A stretch of 64,000 nucleotides of DNA, taken from contig NZ_LVEG02000005.1 of NCBI RefSeq assembly GCF_001614315.2, positions 372,001-436,000 of the forward strand, read 5' to 3'. Each line of letters opens with the position of its first letter. The first letter of the stretch is position 1. This document shows, piece after piece, positions 42,055 through 52,233 of this stretch. The position numbers and the translations under genes were made by a program. The notes under the pieces are model-generated. The model was given only the letters and a program-made list of their open reading frames with translations, made no database searches and had not been told where the DNA came from. The DNA comes from Halofilum ochraceum (GTDB lineage: Bacteria; Pseudomonadota; Gammaproteobacteria; XJ16; Halofilaceae).

Positions 42055-45000
42055 TCAACGCCCCCGGGAGCGGTCGAACAGAACCAGCATCGCCGGCGTG
42101 AACAGCAGCGTGAGCGGTGTCGCGAACAGGAGCCCACCCGCGACGCCCGTGGCGAGCTGGATCCAGTAGTCGGTGGACGGCGCACCGATGTGGAAATCGC
42201 GGCCCACGAAGTCCACGGTCCAGCCGAGGACCATCGGCATCAGCCCCAGGATGGTCGTGACGGCCGTCAGTACGACCGGCCGGAAACGCAGTGCCGCGGT
42301 GCGAAGCGCCGCATCCACGGACGCCAGACCCTCACCCCGTTTTTCGTTGTAGGTGTCGATCAACACGATATTGTTGTTGACCACGATCCCCGCGAGCGCG
42401 AGCACGCCGATCCCGCTCATGACGATGCTGAACGGCTCGCCACGCACCAGTAGCCCGAGCAGCACACCCGCGGTCGAGAACAGGATGGCCGACAGGACCA
42501 GCAGGGCCTGGCCGAATCGGTTGAACTGGGTCACCATCAGAGCGAGCATCAGCACCAGGGCCAGCGCGAACGCGAGAAACAGGAAATCGCGTGCCTCGGC
42601 CTGGTCTTCCGTTTCGCCGCGGAAGCGTAGGCTCACGTCATCGGACAGGTCCGCCGACGCGAACTCCTGTTGCAGCCGATCCACCCGTTCATCCACCAGC
42701 AGACCCGATGCGACATCGGCCATGATCATGTGTGCCCGCTGTCCGTCGCGGCGTTTGATCAGCCCGGTGGTCGGGACGGGCACGAGCCGGGCGAAATTGG
42801 CCAGTGGCACGAGGCCGTCAGCCGTCGGCAGATCGAGATTGGCCAGCTGTTGCAGATGGCGCTTCTCGGTGGGCAGGCGCATGCGGATATCGACCTCTTC
42901 ATCCGTGCCTTCCGGCCGATAAGTGCCGAGCAGCAGGCCATCCGTCAGAAGCTGCACGCCTTGCCCGATCTGCGGTACGTCGATGCCGAAACGTGCCGCC
43001 TGCTCCCGATCGAACCGGACCTCCAGATCAATCCCCGGCAGCGGCAGATCATCCTCGATATCGACGAAACCGCCCACACGTTCCATCGCCGCCCGGATTT
43101 CACGCACGGTTGCCGTGATCGGCTCCGGATCCTCGCCCCGCACCTCGATCTGGATGGGTCGCGCGGAAGTCGGTCCGCGCTGCTGGGCCCGCACCTGAAT
43201 GCGCAAGCCGGGCACGTCGGCGGTCCGTTCACGTATCCGCTCGATCACCCCGGTCGCCGGCTCACGGATCCGCCATGACGTCAGTTCGAGCTGAATCACG
43301 CCGATAACATCCTCGGCATAGTCGCCCTCGAGCCGACCCAGTTGCGTGCCGATGGTGCGTGCGTAAATGGATTTGATCTCCGGGATACCCTGCACCCGGG
43401 ATTCCACCCGCTGTACGAGGGCATCCGCCTCCCATACGGAAAGATCGCCGCGTGCCTGGACCTGTACCTGGACGAAGTCCGGTTCGATTTCCGGGAAGAA
43501 CTCGACACCCCGCCCGTGCACACCGTATGCGAGCCAGGTCAGCACGAGGATGGTCAGCACACCCGCAAGCGTCCACCACGGGTGCCCGACCAACGGCCGC
43601 AGGGCACGAACGTAACCCGCGGTGACCCCACTGAGACGGTCGAAGTCGCCCTGCTCGGCCGCCTCGACCTGGCGAACCTGTTCGGCATTGACCGCCCGGC
43701 GCGAACCGAAGACGGCCCCCAGCGTCGGCACGAAGATCAACGCCATGGCCAGCGACGCCGTCAACGTGACGATGACGGTCACGGGGAGATAGACGATGAA
43801 CTCACCGACCATGCCCGGCCAGAAAATCATCGGCGCGAATACCGCGATCGTGGTCGCCACGCCGGCCGTAATTGGCCACAGCATGCGTTGCGCCGCACTG
43901 CGGAATGCCTCGGCCTTGTCCATCCCCCGCGCGAGATAGCGATCGGCCAGTTCACCGACCACGACGGCCCCATCGACCAGCATCCCGACCACCAGGATCA
44001 GGGCGAACAGCACGACGATGTTGAGCGTGAATCCGGCCAACCAGAGGACCAGGATACCGGTGAGAAAGGCACCCGGAATGGCGATACCGACCAGCAGCGC
44101 CAGGCGCAACCCCATGGCACCAAGGATCACCAGGGCAACAATGACCACGGCGGTGATCACGTTATTCTCGAGGTCACCGAGCAGATCCTCGACGTCTTTC
44201 GCCCCGTCCTGCAGATAGGTGACTTCGAGCGAGTCGGGCAGGTTAGCCACTTCCCGCTCGATCGTGGCGCGCGCACGCGCGACGACATCGAGGATATTGG
44301 CTCCGGTCGCCTTGCTGATTTCCAGCGAAACGGAGGGCTGACCGTTGATGCGCGTAAAGCCTTCGGGGTCGTGATAGGTCGAACGCACGTCGGCGACATC
44401 ACCGACCGTCACGACCGCATCGCCCTCGACCCGGATCGCCGTATCACGCACATCCTGCGGCCCATCGATGGTGCCGGGCACGCGCAAAGGCACACGCCCC
44501 GCACCGGTATCGACGGCACCGGCCGCGATCAGCTGATTGTTGCGCCGGATGGAGCCGGTGAGTTCCTGATAGGAGAGCGCGTAGCTCTCGAGCACCAGTG
44601 GATCGGCGAGCACCTCCAGCAGTTCCTCGCGATCGCCGCCGATATCCACCTCGAGCACGCCCGGCAGCGCCTCGATCTCGTCACGCAGTTCACGCGCAAC
44701 GCGGACGAGCGTGCGCTCGGCCATGGGCCCGGACAGATTGACCGTGAGCACCGGGAACAGCGACAGATCGACTTCGCGGACTTCCGGCTCATGTGCGTCC
44801 GCCGGCAGTTCGGGTTGGACGCTGTCCACCTCCTCGCGGACGTCCGCGAGCGCCTGGCGGTTGTCAGCGCCCGCCTCGAAATCGAGCCGCACCAGCGCGA
44901 ATCCCTCGCCGGCCCAAGATTGCAGCTCGTCGACGCCGCGTATGCTCTGGAGCTCGCGCTCCAGTGGCCGCAACATCAAACGCTCCGCGTCGTCCGCGCT

Positions 45001-45165
45001 CACGCCCGGATACGGCACCGTCACGAAGAAGATCGGGATATCGACTTCCGGGTTGGCTTCCTTGGCGATCGTGACGTACGCGCCGGAGCCCGCCAGCAGG
45101 AGGACCAAAAGCGCCAACAGCACGGTGCGTGCATGCGCGACAGACCAGGCGACCAGCCCCTTCAT
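42055..45165 (-). CDS. RND-family efflux permease
   Basis: A 1036-residue inner-membrane proton-driven pump of the AcrB-type (HAE1) superfamily with 12 helices in two repeats and two large periplasmic loops. Visible are FVTVPYPGVSADDAERLMLRPLE near the N-terminus, GMLVDGAVVVGELADRYLARGMDKAEAF with the conserved helix 4 Asp, and the second-half ALAGIVVNNNIVLIDTYNEKR. It overlaps the adaptor gene (ATGA). No outer-membrane channel gene is present. Substrate unknown. Confidence 0.95.
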   Translation of the reverse strand: MKGLVAWSVAHARTVLLALLVLLLAGSGAYVTIAKEANPEVDIPIFFVTVPYPGVSADDAERLMLRPLERELQSIRGVDELQSWAGEGFALVRLDFEAGADNRQALADVREEVDSVQPELPADAHEPEVREVDLSLFPVLTVNLSGPMAERTLVRVARELRDEIEALPGVLEVDIGGDREELLEVLADPLVLESYALSYQELTGSIRRNNQLIAAGAVDTGAGRVPLRVPGTIDGPQDVRDTAIRVEGDAVVTVGDVADVRSTYHDPEGFTRINGQPSVSLEISKATGANILDVVARARATIEREVANLPDSLEVTYLQDGAKDVEDLLGDLENNVITAVVIVALVILGAMGLRLALLVGIAIPGAFLTGILVLWLAGFTLNIVVLFALILVVGMLVDGAVVVGELADRYLARGMDKAEAFRSAAQRMLWPITAGVATTIAVFAPMIFWPGMVGEFIVYLPVTVIVTLTASLAMALIFVPTLGAVFGSRRAVNAEQVRQVEAAEQGDFDRLSGVTAGYVRALRPLVGHPWWTLAGVLTILVLTWLAYGVHGRGVEFFPEIEPDFVQVQVQARGDLSVWEADALVQRVESRVQGIPEIKSIYARTIGTQLGRLEGDYAEDVIGVIQLELTSWRIREPATGVIERIRERTADVPGLRIQVRAQQRGPTSARPIQIEVRGEDPEPITATVREIRAAMERVGGFVDIEDDLPLPGIDLEVRFDREQAARFGIDVPQIGQGVQLLTDGLLLGTYRPEGTDEEVDIRMRLPTEKRHLQQLANLDLPTADGLVPLANFARLVPVPTTGLIKRRDGQRAHMIMADVASGLLVDERVDRLQQEFASADLSDDVSLRFRGETEDQAEARDFLFLAFALALVLMLALMVTQFNRFGQALLVLSAILFSTAGVLLGLLVRGEPFSIVMSGIGVLALAGIVVNNNIVLIDTYNEKRGEGLASVDAALRTAALRFRPVVLTAVTTILGLMPMVLGWTVDFVGRDFHIGAPSTDYWIQLATGVAGGLLFATPLTLLFTPAMLVLFDRSRGR

Positions 45166-46277
45166 GAATCACCGGCGCCGTCGGAGCGCGCGGGCAACAT
45201 CTCCCCTTCCGCCGTCCGTGGGCGAACCCGCTCACCGGCGGAAACGAAGTCCTGACCGACCGTGATCAGCCGGATCCGCTCGGGCAAACCCGTGACCCAG
45301 ACCCCGTCCGGCGCCGTACGGATGACCTCGATCGGATGGAATACCACCTGATTATCGGCGTCGACGGTCTTCGCCCCCACCCGGCCCGCGTCGTCGAGGC
45401 TGATGACGGCGGCGGAGACCTTGTGCGCATCCACCTCCTCGGTCGGGATCTCCACCTCGGCACTGATCCCCGAAGGCAGGGCGCGCCCTGGATTCGGCAC
45501 CTCCACCTCGACCCGGAAGGTACGCGTGCCGGGCCGCGCAACCCTGGAGACGAACGTCACCCGACCGTCGGCCCGGCGACCATCGAGAAAGCGCAGGCGC
45601 GCCGACTGCCCCGGCTCGATCCGTTCGATCTGGTGCTGCGGTACCTGGACCACGCCCAGCAGGGGATCGTTGTCGACCACTTCAGCAATCGGATCCCCCA
45701 CGGAGACGAAGTCTCCCTGCTCCGCGATCCGCCGATTGAGCGACCCCTCGATCGGTGAACGGATCCGGGTATTCTCGATATCCAGTTCGATGGCCTCCAG
45801 ACGCGCGCGTGCGGCGGCCACCTCGGCCTCACGGGCATCGAGCTGGATGGGCGGGGCAGCGCCGTCCTCGACCAGTCGCGCGGTCGCGTCGCGTTCGCTC
45901 TGGCGGTCACGCAACCGGGCAATCGCTTCCTGGCGCTTGGCCTCACGATCGTCCATGCGCAGACGCGCCATGCGCTCGCCCTGGTCCAGATCCGCGCCCA
46001 GCTGGACATCCCACTCGGCCACCTGGCCGGCGGTCTCGGCGCGCACCTGGATGCGCTGATGGGGTTCCACGTCGCCCTGCAAGGCAACGATACGCTCGAC
46101 GCGCTCGGCACGCCGTTCCTCGACCGCGACCGTCATGGGCTCCGAACCCACCGCTTCGGGTGCCTCGGGGGGCTCGCGCGTAATGACACCGGATGCGATC
46201 CAGGCGACCGCGACAAGGGCCAACAGCGTCACGCCGATCGGGCGCGGGTGGCGTCGAACAAAGGCAGCGATGGACAA
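45162..46277 (-). CDS. RND efflux adaptor (membrane fusion protein)
   Basis: A 371-residue periplasmic adaptor with an N-terminal anchor (about 14-31) and the HlyD-type lipoyl halves around VALQGDVEPHQRIQVRAETAGQVAEWDVQLG and IENTRIRSPIEGSLNRRIAEQGDFVSVGDPIAEVV. A coiled-coil hairpin (AKRQEAIARLRDRQSERDATARLV) lies between them, with a beta-barrel domain beyond. The likely start is TTG at 46275-46277, with AGGAGAC seven bases upstream. It is coupled to the pump gene by an ATGA overlap. Confidence 0.92.
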   Translation of the reverse strand: MSIAAFVRRHPRPIGVTLLALVAVAWIASGVITREPPEAPEAVGSEPMTVAVEERRAERVERIVALQGDVEPHQRIQVRAETAGQVAEWDVQLGADLDQGERMARLRMDDREAKRQEAIARLRDRQSERDATARLVEDGAAPPIQLDAREAEVAAARARLEAIELDIENTRIRSPIEGSLNRRIAEQGDFVSVGDPIAEVVDNDPLLGVVQVPQHQIERIEPGQSARLRFLDGRRADGRVTFVSRVARPGTRTFRVEVEVPNPGRALPSGISAEVEIPTEEVDAHKVSAAVISLDDAGRVGAKTVDADNQVVFHPIEVIRTAPDGVWVTGLPERIRLITVGQDFVSAGERVRPRTAEGEMLPARSDGAGDS

Positions 46278-46469
46278 GCGGATGTCTCCTGACCAATAGG
46301 TGGTGTGAGGCGGAACCCGCAGCGGCCACGCCTGGTCACGGAGGCGACCGCACCGCGCCTTCGTCTCACGCTACAGGGCCGAGCGCCCAACGCGCCGGCC
46401 AGGCCTCACGGGAACCGCTGTGGATTCTACGCCGGCAAAGCGCCCCTGACATGCCAGCCGGATACGGAT

Positions 46470-47369
46470 TCAAGGCGAATCGCAGGTGGGTTCGACCGGA
46501 ACGGAACGCCGCCGGACCCGCCCTTCGCGCCAGATGGTGTACAGCCCGGCCCCCACGATCAACGTGGCGCCGGTCAGCATCAACATGTCCGGCCGCTCCC
46601 CGAATGCCAGCCCACCGAGGATCATCGCGAACACCAACCGCGTATAGCGGAACGGAACCACGACGGCGACATCACCGGTGCGCGTCGCCGCGACAATGGC
46701 GTAGTAACCGAGCCCGCCGACCACGAAGGCGGCCCCGAGCCGGGCAAGGTCGGTCGTCCCCGGCATGGCGGGCGGCGTTCCCATGAACAGCATCATGAGC
46801 AGCCCGGTCGGGACCACGACCGCGAATCCCCATACGGAGAGCTGAGCACTGGTCACTTCCGGCGGCACGTGCCGCACCGCGAGATCGCGCAGGGCGAGCC
46901 CGGCGACCGCGATCACCGCAAGCAGGGATTCCGGAGCGAAGCCCTCAAGCCCCGGTCGGATGATCAGCAATACACCGGCGAAGCCGACACCGATCGCCGA
47001 CCAGCGGCGCCAACCGACCGGCTCATGCAGAAACAGCGCAGCCCCGAGCGTCACCGCGAGCGGTGTCGCCTGGAGAATCGCGGACGCGCTGGAGAGCGTC
47101 GTCAGCACGATCGCCGCAACGAAACCGGACGTGGCGATAATCTCGCCCAGACTGCGGAGAATAATGGGCCAGGACAACAACGCCCGCGACCAGACCCGCT
47201 GTCCGCGCATCAGCGTCACGGTGCTGAAACTGACCGTCCCGCCAAGGCCGATCATCGCGATCACCTGCCCCATCGGCAGCGCATCGGCCATCTGCTTGAT
47301 GAGCATGTCCTCGAGCGCGAAGCCCAGCATCGAGGCCACCATCAACAGACTGCCGCGAATGTTTTCCAT
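46470..47369 (-). CDS. EamA/DMT-family transporter
   Basis: A 299-residue inner-membrane protein with ten helices in two EamA repeats. It starts MENIRGSLLMVASMLGFALEDMLIKQMADALPMGQ, with ATPLAVTLGAALFLHEPVGWRRWSAIGVGFAGVLLIIRPG closing the first half and PFRYTRLVFAMILGGLAFGERPDMLMLTGATLIVGAGLYTIWRE the second. It is probably a metabolite or drug exporter of unknown substrate. The frame continues upstream but loses membrane character there, so I use the ATG at 47369. Confidence 0.9.
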   Translation of the reverse strand: MENIRGSLLMVASMLGFALEDMLIKQMADALPMGQVIAMIGLGGTVSFSTVTLMRGQRVWSRALLSWPIILRSLGEIIATSGFVAAIVLTTLSSASAILQATPLAVTLGAALFLHEPVGWRRWSAIGVGFAGVLLIIRPGLEGFAPESLLAVIAVAGLALRDLAVRHVPPEVTSAQLSVWGFAVVVPTGLLMMLFMGTPPAMPGTTDLARLGAAFVVGGLGYYAIVAATRTGDVAVVVPFRYTRLVFAMILGGLAFGERPDMLMLTGATLIVGAGLYTIWREGRVRRRSVPVEPTCDSP

Positions 47370-47516
47370 CAGTCCCGCTCCCGACAGGACGGTCCGGATC
47401 GGCCGTCCGCGCAAAACCTCAACGCACGGCAACCGCCGGCATTGCCTCCGCTTCACTCCGGCAAGGCCGGCCTGCGTAACGCGGGCGGACTCCATCGACA
47501 TGGTCCGCACACACGC

Positions 47517-47553
47517 AAACGGCCCCACCGCCGAACAATCGACGGTGGGGCCG
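47517..47553 (-). terminator. Intrinsic terminator after the ProX-like gene
   Basis: On the minus strand CGGCCCCACCG (47553-47543) pairs perfectly with CGGTGGGGCCG (47530-47520) and is followed by TTT. It begins 26 bases after the stop of the binding-protein gene and marks a clear transcript end. Confidence 0.8.
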
Positions 47554-47578
47554 ATATTGCCGATTGGCAAAAAGGGGG

Positions 47579-48541
47579 TTACAGGCCGTACTCGGCCTTC
47601 ACCGCCTCGAATGCCGACTCGCCATCGACGGTCGTTACACCATCGAGCCATTCACGAACCCGCTCCGGGTTCGCCGCGATCCACTCGCGCGCGACCTCGG
47701 CTTCCGGCCGCTCATTATAGCTGTGCTCGTAGATCCAGCGGCTCTGCGTCTGCGGCTGCACCTGATACTGACTGAAGAACCGATGCACGTTCGGCAGGCG
47801 CGCCTCGAGATCCGTCGGCGTCAGCGTATATACCGTCGCCTCCGTATGCGCGATCTGGCTGTCGTCCGGCGCCTCCAGGTAGTGCAGATCATACGTGATA
47901 TTCATCCAGTGCGGCCGCCAGCCGTAGAATGCCACCCAGTCCTCGCGCTCGGTCGCGCGCCCGACCTGGGCCAGCATCGCGGTCGTACCACTGGACACCA
48001 GTTCCCAGTCACCAAGGTTATGCCGATTCTCCTTGATGGCTTCCTTGACGCCGGTGTTCCAGGTACTGCCCGACTCGATGCCGTAGATTTTACTCTCGAA
48101 GCGATCGGCATACTCGTTCAGGTCCGACATCGACTCGACGCCCGCGTCCCGCACGTACGTCGGTACCGCCACGCCGGAGAGAGCGCCCTCGAGATTCGCC
48201 GTCAGTCGCACGATCTTGCCTTCCTGGACCAGCGGATCGATCATCGAAGACGAGACCGGATACCAGCCCCCGAGGCCGACATCCAGATCCTTGTTGGACA
48301 GCCCTTCGAGTGTCAGCGGGGTGTTCAGCTCTTTCGTGTCGGTTTCGTAACCGGCGGCTTCCAGCAGCTGGGCCGAGACCTCGCTCTTGACGGTCACGCC
48401 CGGCCACGGCTGCACGCCGAAACGCACTTCTTTCGGCTCTGCGGCCTGAACCGCGCCCGTAGCCGTCGCCAGGCTCAGCGCGCCGGCCGCCAGGCCGCGC
48501 GCCAGGGGATTCGAGAAATAACGCCTCGAATGGAACTTCAT
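47579..48541 (-). CDS. Glycine betaine/choline-type ABC binding protein (ProX-like), orphan
   Basis: A 320-residue periplasmic protein with a signal peptide cut near VQA (residue 32-33). Aromatic-box candidates are VGLGGWYPVSSSMID, VAFYGWRPHWMNITYDLHYLE and the Trp in the VQPWPGV strand, as in betaine binders. GGAGGG precedes the ATG at 48541. No ATPase or permease is adjacent, so it either feeds a transporter encoded elsewhere or acts alone. It has its own terminator. Confidence 0.88.
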   Translation of the reverse strand: MKFHSRRYFSNPLARGLAAGALSLATATGAVQAAEPKEVRFGVQPWPGVTVKSEVSAQLLEAAGYETDTKELNTPLTLEGLSNKDLDVGLGGWYPVSSSMIDPLVQEGKIVRLTANLEGALSGVAVPTYVRDAGVESMSDLNEYADRFESKIYGIESGSTWNTGVKEAIKENRHNLGDWELVSSGTTAMLAQVGRATEREDWVAFYGWRPHWMNITYDLHYLEAPDDSQIAHTEATVYTLTPTDLEARLPNVHRFFSQYQVQPQTQSRWIYEHSYNERPEAEVAREWIAANPERVREWLDGVTTVDGESAFEAVKAEYGL

Positions 48542-49050
48542 AAAAACCCTCCATCGGTCCCGCGCGATCCGCGCTGCACGCAGCAGCGGACCAGCAGTCG
48601 GGATGTGGTTTTCGATCCGTGGCCGGCGTGCCACGAGGAGAGTCTATCCTGCGCTCTGAGGCGGACGATCTATAACGCAAACCGACAGAAACTTTACCGA
48701 TTCCGCCATAAACGGTGGGGGCTCCGCCTCGATCATTCATGATCCCGCGCGCGATCGCCGCCGCAAAGAGGCCGAGCTCCTGATGTACACCGAGGAGAAA
48801 CGCGGTCTGCGCGGCCACGAAAGACCACGGCACAGAAACGACTGACGGGCTGCGCGGATACGGCGGTATAAGAAAAACGAACAAACCGACGGTGAATATT
48901 GTGATCGGGCACGGCACCCCGAACGTGGGCATCTACGGATCGGGTGCCCCGCGTACCACGATCAGGCCCGATCGATATTACCCGTGCTCATTGGTTCCGC
49001 TTCTATTTTTCTTCCCCGGAATCTCTCGACCGTCGCGCAGGCATCCGGCG
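48542..49050. other. Intergenic region upstream of the ProX-like gene
   Basis: 509 bases with no supported gene. It must contain the promoter of the leftward binding-protein gene and the end of the next leftward gene. I see no palindromic operator, RNA gene or repeat that I would defend; frames crossing it lack ribosome binding sites. Confidence 0.45.
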
Positions 49051-49452
49051 CTACCTCACCCGCCTGACTCGGGCGGCAAGGCAGGGCGCGCAAGCCGAAG
49101 CGATAAGCACGATCGGCCAAATGTTGCCGTCCCGGAACGTATACGCTTCCAACATGACCTGCCACGACTTGCCCTGCCACAGCCCGAACGAAAATTCGAA
49201 GACGAGTGTCAACGCGACCCAACCGAGGCCAATTCCAATCAGTTCAGCGGGACGGCGAGCACCCAGCCATGGCAGCGACAGGCATGCAACGACCACGATG
49301 AGCGCCGAGAGGAAGAGACCGCTCAGGACAAAGCCGGCCGTGGAACCGAAATGCGGCGTCAGGGCATTTTCCCGCAATATGCCGTTTAACACGGCCAGTA
49401 TCAGAATACCCACCCACACTGCCAGCGCTTTACCGGCTACGCGCAAGGACAT
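49051..49452 (-). CDS. Four-helix membrane protein of unknown function
   Basis: A 133-residue protein with four hydrophobic segments (about 10-27, 38-60, 70-88, 106-125) and a Trp/Phe-rich loop FEFSFGLWQGKSWQVMLEAYTFRDGNIWP between helices 3 and 4. I cannot name the family with confidence. I chose the ATG at 49450-49452 because AAGGAG lies six bases before it; the ATG two codons upstream directly abuts that site. It is followed by no close partner on the same strand. Confidence 0.7.
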   Translation of the reverse strand: MSLRVAGKALAVWVGILILAVLNGILRENALTPHFGSTAGFVLSGLFLSALIVVVACLSLPWLGARRPAELIGIGLGWVALTLVFEFSFGLWQGKSWQVMLEAYTFRDGNIWPIVLIASACAPCLAARVRRVR

Positions 49453-49524
49453 TGACATCTCCTTCGAGTGCCCGGCCCCACAACCCGGCCATCGAGTCCA
49501 ATCTCCACGAACTTCTAATATTCC

Positions 49525-49890
49525 CTACTGCTTTTCCTGCCACGGCCATCGACCGTTGATCTCGACTTCAAGGGTGAAACTCAGGAACGTACGGATCAGT
49601 ACGACGACCGCCAGCACCCCTACCGTCGTAAAGGTCAGCTCGATCGCAACCGTATAGATAATGTCCGCCGCAATGAGAAACTCGAGTCCAAGCAGAATAC
49701 CGCGCCCAAGGAACTGACGGACGCCATAAAACACCGAGTCGTTGTCTTCTCTTGTGGCCAGTCGAACCGCCGCGTTAAGCAGCGCATACAGCGCGAAAAC
49801 GGTAATAATACCGATGCCCAGAATCTCGATTATTCCTGCGCACCAGGCGGCCAAATCAGTTATGAAGCCATCCACGATCCATTCTCCCAT
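49525..49890 (-). CDS. DUF1622 membrane protein
   Basis: A 121-residue protein with three helices and the conserved pattern of DUF1622: FLGRGILLGLEFLIAADIIYTVAIELT and the C-terminal VLIRTFLSFTLEVEINGRWPW. Function is unknown. An in-frame GTG directly before the ATG could add one residue. It lies 72 bases upstream of the four-helix membrane protein gene on the same strand. The 196 bases upstream show nothing specific. Confidence 0.85.
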   Translation of the reverse strand: MGEWIVDGFITDLAAWCAGIIEILGIGIITVFALYALLNAAVRLATREDNDSVFYGVRQFLGRGILLGLEFLIAADIIYTVAIELTFTTVGVLAVVVLIRTFLSFTLEVEINGRWPWQEKQ

Positions 49891-50086
49891 CACTACGCTA
49901 ACGGTTCACTGATCGCGGCGAGACACGAGCGTAGCGCGGCTCGCCGTGGTCTTTCGGTTCCGGGGGAGCGTTCCCGGAGAGGCCGACAGACCAATCCGGT
50001 CCCTGGTCAGAATAGAATCACGGAGGAATCGGTGTGCGCCTGGCTTCCCCCACCGGGTTCATGAACTCGGGCTTAACTGTCTCGCA

Positions 50087-50455
50087 TCAATCACCATGCC
50101 GTTCGCCGCCAACCGGGCCGTAAAAAATCACCCAGGTTGCGAAGTCCTCACTGAAATGCTCGAAGTAGTGCTCGACACCCGCCGGGACAAACAACACTTC
50201 CCCGGCTTCAAACCGTCGGCGGGTCTCCCCGTTGACGAACTCCCCGGATCCGGAGATCACCACATACACCTCGTCGCGGTCGTGAGGTTCCTGCTCATCC
50301 ACCCGGTCCGGCTGATACAGCTCGATGTGCAGACTACCGTGCCGAAACAGTTCCACGAACGGCTGTGGCGCGACCTCGCGCAACCGCGCCGCGGCATGAT
50401 CAACCGTAAGCCGCTCCGGCAGCGGCGCTTTTTTCCCGCCCTCGCTTGCGCTCAT
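50087..50455 (-). CDS. Single-domain cupin protein
   Basis: A 122-residue beta-barrel protein with cupin motif 1 (EPHDRDEVYVVISGSGEFVNGE) and motif 2 (FEAGEVLFVPAGVEHYFEHFS), whose His/Glu residues can bind one metal. Motif 1 has PHDRDE in place of the usual H-x-H, so the site may use fewer ligands. Possible roles include a small dioxygenase, isomerase or sensor. It starts just before a 347-base region shared with the divergent lipoprotein gene. Confidence 0.85.
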   Translation of the reverse strand: MSASEGGKKAPLPERLTVDHAAARLREVAPQPFVELFRHGSLHIELYQPDRVDEQEPHDRDEVYVVISGSGEFVNGETRRRFEAGEVLFVPAGVEHYFEHFSEDFATWVIFYGPVGGERHGD

Positions 50456-50802
50456 CCCCTGCTCTCCTCTACCTGTCTCGCCGCGAGCGGCAGACGCTGA
50501 CTGCCTGACGCCCGCTCACGATTGTAGACGCGAGGACCCAGGCAACGCCTCCGGGCCCTGCAGCGGAGAATTTCAGACCGAATCCCAAGATCCGAACCGG
50601 CCCCGTCGCCCGGCGGGCTTCGCCGCCCGCGATAGGCACAACTTGCCCCGGCATGAATCCTTGCCGATGGCCCCGGCGAATCCAACGGATGTCACGCTCG
50701 AGGGGGGCAGTTCTCTCGGAGACGGTGACAAACGCAAGCACTTGAAAATCGACAATCGCAAACGCGGAGAGTGCGGGAACCGCAATTGCAGGAGATGCAA
50801 TC
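50456..50802. other. Divergent intergenic region, cupin / DUF4397 lipoprotein
   Basis: 347 bases between two divergent genes. Only a GGAGATGCAATC ribosome binding site for the rightward gene stands out at its end. No operator or repeat is evident. Confidence 0.45.
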
Positions 50803-52203
50803 ATGCGCAGAAACGCACTCACGGTGGGCATCATCATTGCCACGACCGGCCTTCTCACGGCCTGCGGCGGCGATGACAACGACTCGGCCGATCGGGCCGA
50901 AGTCCGGGCCATTCACGCGTCGTCAAACGCCCCCGATGTCGATATCGCCCTCAACGGCGACGTCGCGATCCCGATGTTGGCCTTCGCCACTGCTTCCGAT
51001 CTTCTTGCCGTCAATCCCGGTACCTTTACCGTAACGGTTGAGGCCATTACCCCGACCGGCGATGTCGAAGTCATCAATGCCAATGTACCGCTCGTCGCCG
51101 ACCAGGAGACCACGATCATCGCCCTCGGCAACGTGGGTGGCAGTGGTGATCTGGCGCTCGGCCCGCTCGTCGTGACCGCCCCCGATGCCGATCCAGGCGC
51201 GGGAGAAGTACGCGTGCAGGTAGTCCACGCCTCCGCGGCTGCAGCCGCAACCGGCCCGCTGGATGTCTACGTGACCGCACCAGGCGACGCACTCGCCGAC
51301 TCGGATCCGATCGGGACATTCGGGTTCAAGGAGACGCTGGGCCCGCTGACGGTCCCCGCCGCCGACTACCGTATCCGGGTTACGCCGGAGAACGACGCCG
51401 GAACGGTCGTGTTCGATTCCGGCACGGTGTCGCTGGCGGGCGGCGCCGATCTCGTCATCAGCGCGATCGACAATGTCGGGCCCGAGTCCGCGCCGGTGCG
51501 GCTGCTGGTCGCTCCCGAGGGCGCCGATTCCTTCCTGCTCCTGGATGACGGCGCCGAGGCCGCGGTCGGTGTCGGGCATTTGTCCGCCGATACACCCAAC
51601 GTCGACGTAGCGCTCGACGGCAACTTCAGTCCGCCCGCGTTCGAGAACCTATCGTTTCCATCGGTCACGGATTTCGCGGAGGTCCCGGCCGGCACGTACG
51701 ACATCGACGCGGCCACGACCGGCAACACGGCCTCGGCGGTGGGTGCAGACGACGTCGAACTCGTCGCAGGCGAGCGTTTCACGGGCTATGCGGTCGGTCT
51801 CCTCAACGGAGCCCCCGGACTGGAACTGATCTTCAGTGAGGACGATATCCGCTCCATCGCCACCGAAGCCCGCCTGCGCGTCATTCACGCGGCGAGCCAG
51901 GTGCCCGGAACGAACGGCGCGGTCGACATCTACCTCACGCCAGAAGGCACGCAAGCGGGCGCTCTGGCGACAACCGATCCCACCATCGAGGACTTCCCCT
52001 ACAAGGAGATCAGCGAGTTTCTCTCGGTAGCACCCGCGACGTACGAGGTCTTCGTCACGCCCGCCGACACCACCATCGCCTCCATCGGACCGGTGACCGT
52101 CATGCTCGAAGCCGGCGATGTAACGACAGCCATCGCGCACGATGATGAAAACGACATTGGTGGGTCATTCGCCCTGTTGCCAGTCGACGAGACCACACGC
52201 TGA
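50803..52203 (+). CDS. DUF4397-domain lipoprotein
   Basis: A 466-residue secreted protein with the lipobox LLTAC (Cys21) and two to four DUF4397-like beta-sandwich repeats. Each opens with an H(A/V)S-type strand followed by a VD-(I/V)-(A/Y) core: IHASSNAPDVDIALNG, VVHASAAAAATGPLDVYVT, LSADTPNVDVALDG and IHAASQVPGTNGAVDIYLT. It is very acidic, as expected for an exposed protein of a salt-adapted cell. The function of the family is unknown; cell-surface adhesion is a guess. A hairpin follows the stop. Confidence 0.88.
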   Translation: MRRNALTVGIIIATTGLLTACGGDDNDSADRAEVRAIHASSNAPDVDIALNGDVAIPMLAFATASDLLAVNPGTFTVTVEAITPTGDVEVINANVPLVADQETTIIALGNVGGSGDLALGPLVVTAPDADPGAGEVRVQVVHASAAAAATGPLDVYVTAPGDALADSDPIGTFGFKETLGPLTVPAADYRIRVTPENDAGTVVFDSGTVSLAGGADLVISAIDNVGPESAPVRLLVAPEGADSFLLLDDGAEAAVGVGHLSADTPNVDVALDGNFSPPAFENLSFPSVTDFAEVPAGTYDIDAATTGNTASAVGADDVELVAGERFTGYAVGLLNGAPGLELIFSEDDIRSIATEARLRVIHAASQVPGTNGAVDIYLTPEGTQAGALATTDPTIEDFPYKEISEFLSVAPATYEVFVTPADTTIASIGPVTVMLEAGDVTTAIAHDDENDIGGSFALLPVDETTR

Positions 52204-52233
52204 ACCAGCGTAGTAAAGGAGCCGTAAAGCGAG

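Noticed and set aside
43342-45255. A 637-codon plus-strand open frame
   Set aside because: It lies entirely opposite the RND permease and adaptor genes, has no domain-like pattern, and is His/Arg/Asp-rich as expected for an antisense shadow of GC-rich coding DNA.
46305-47720. A 471-codon plus-strand open frame
   Set aside because: It is antisense to the EamA transporter and part of the binding-protein gene, is strongly biased to Arg/His/Gln, and has no ribosome binding site.
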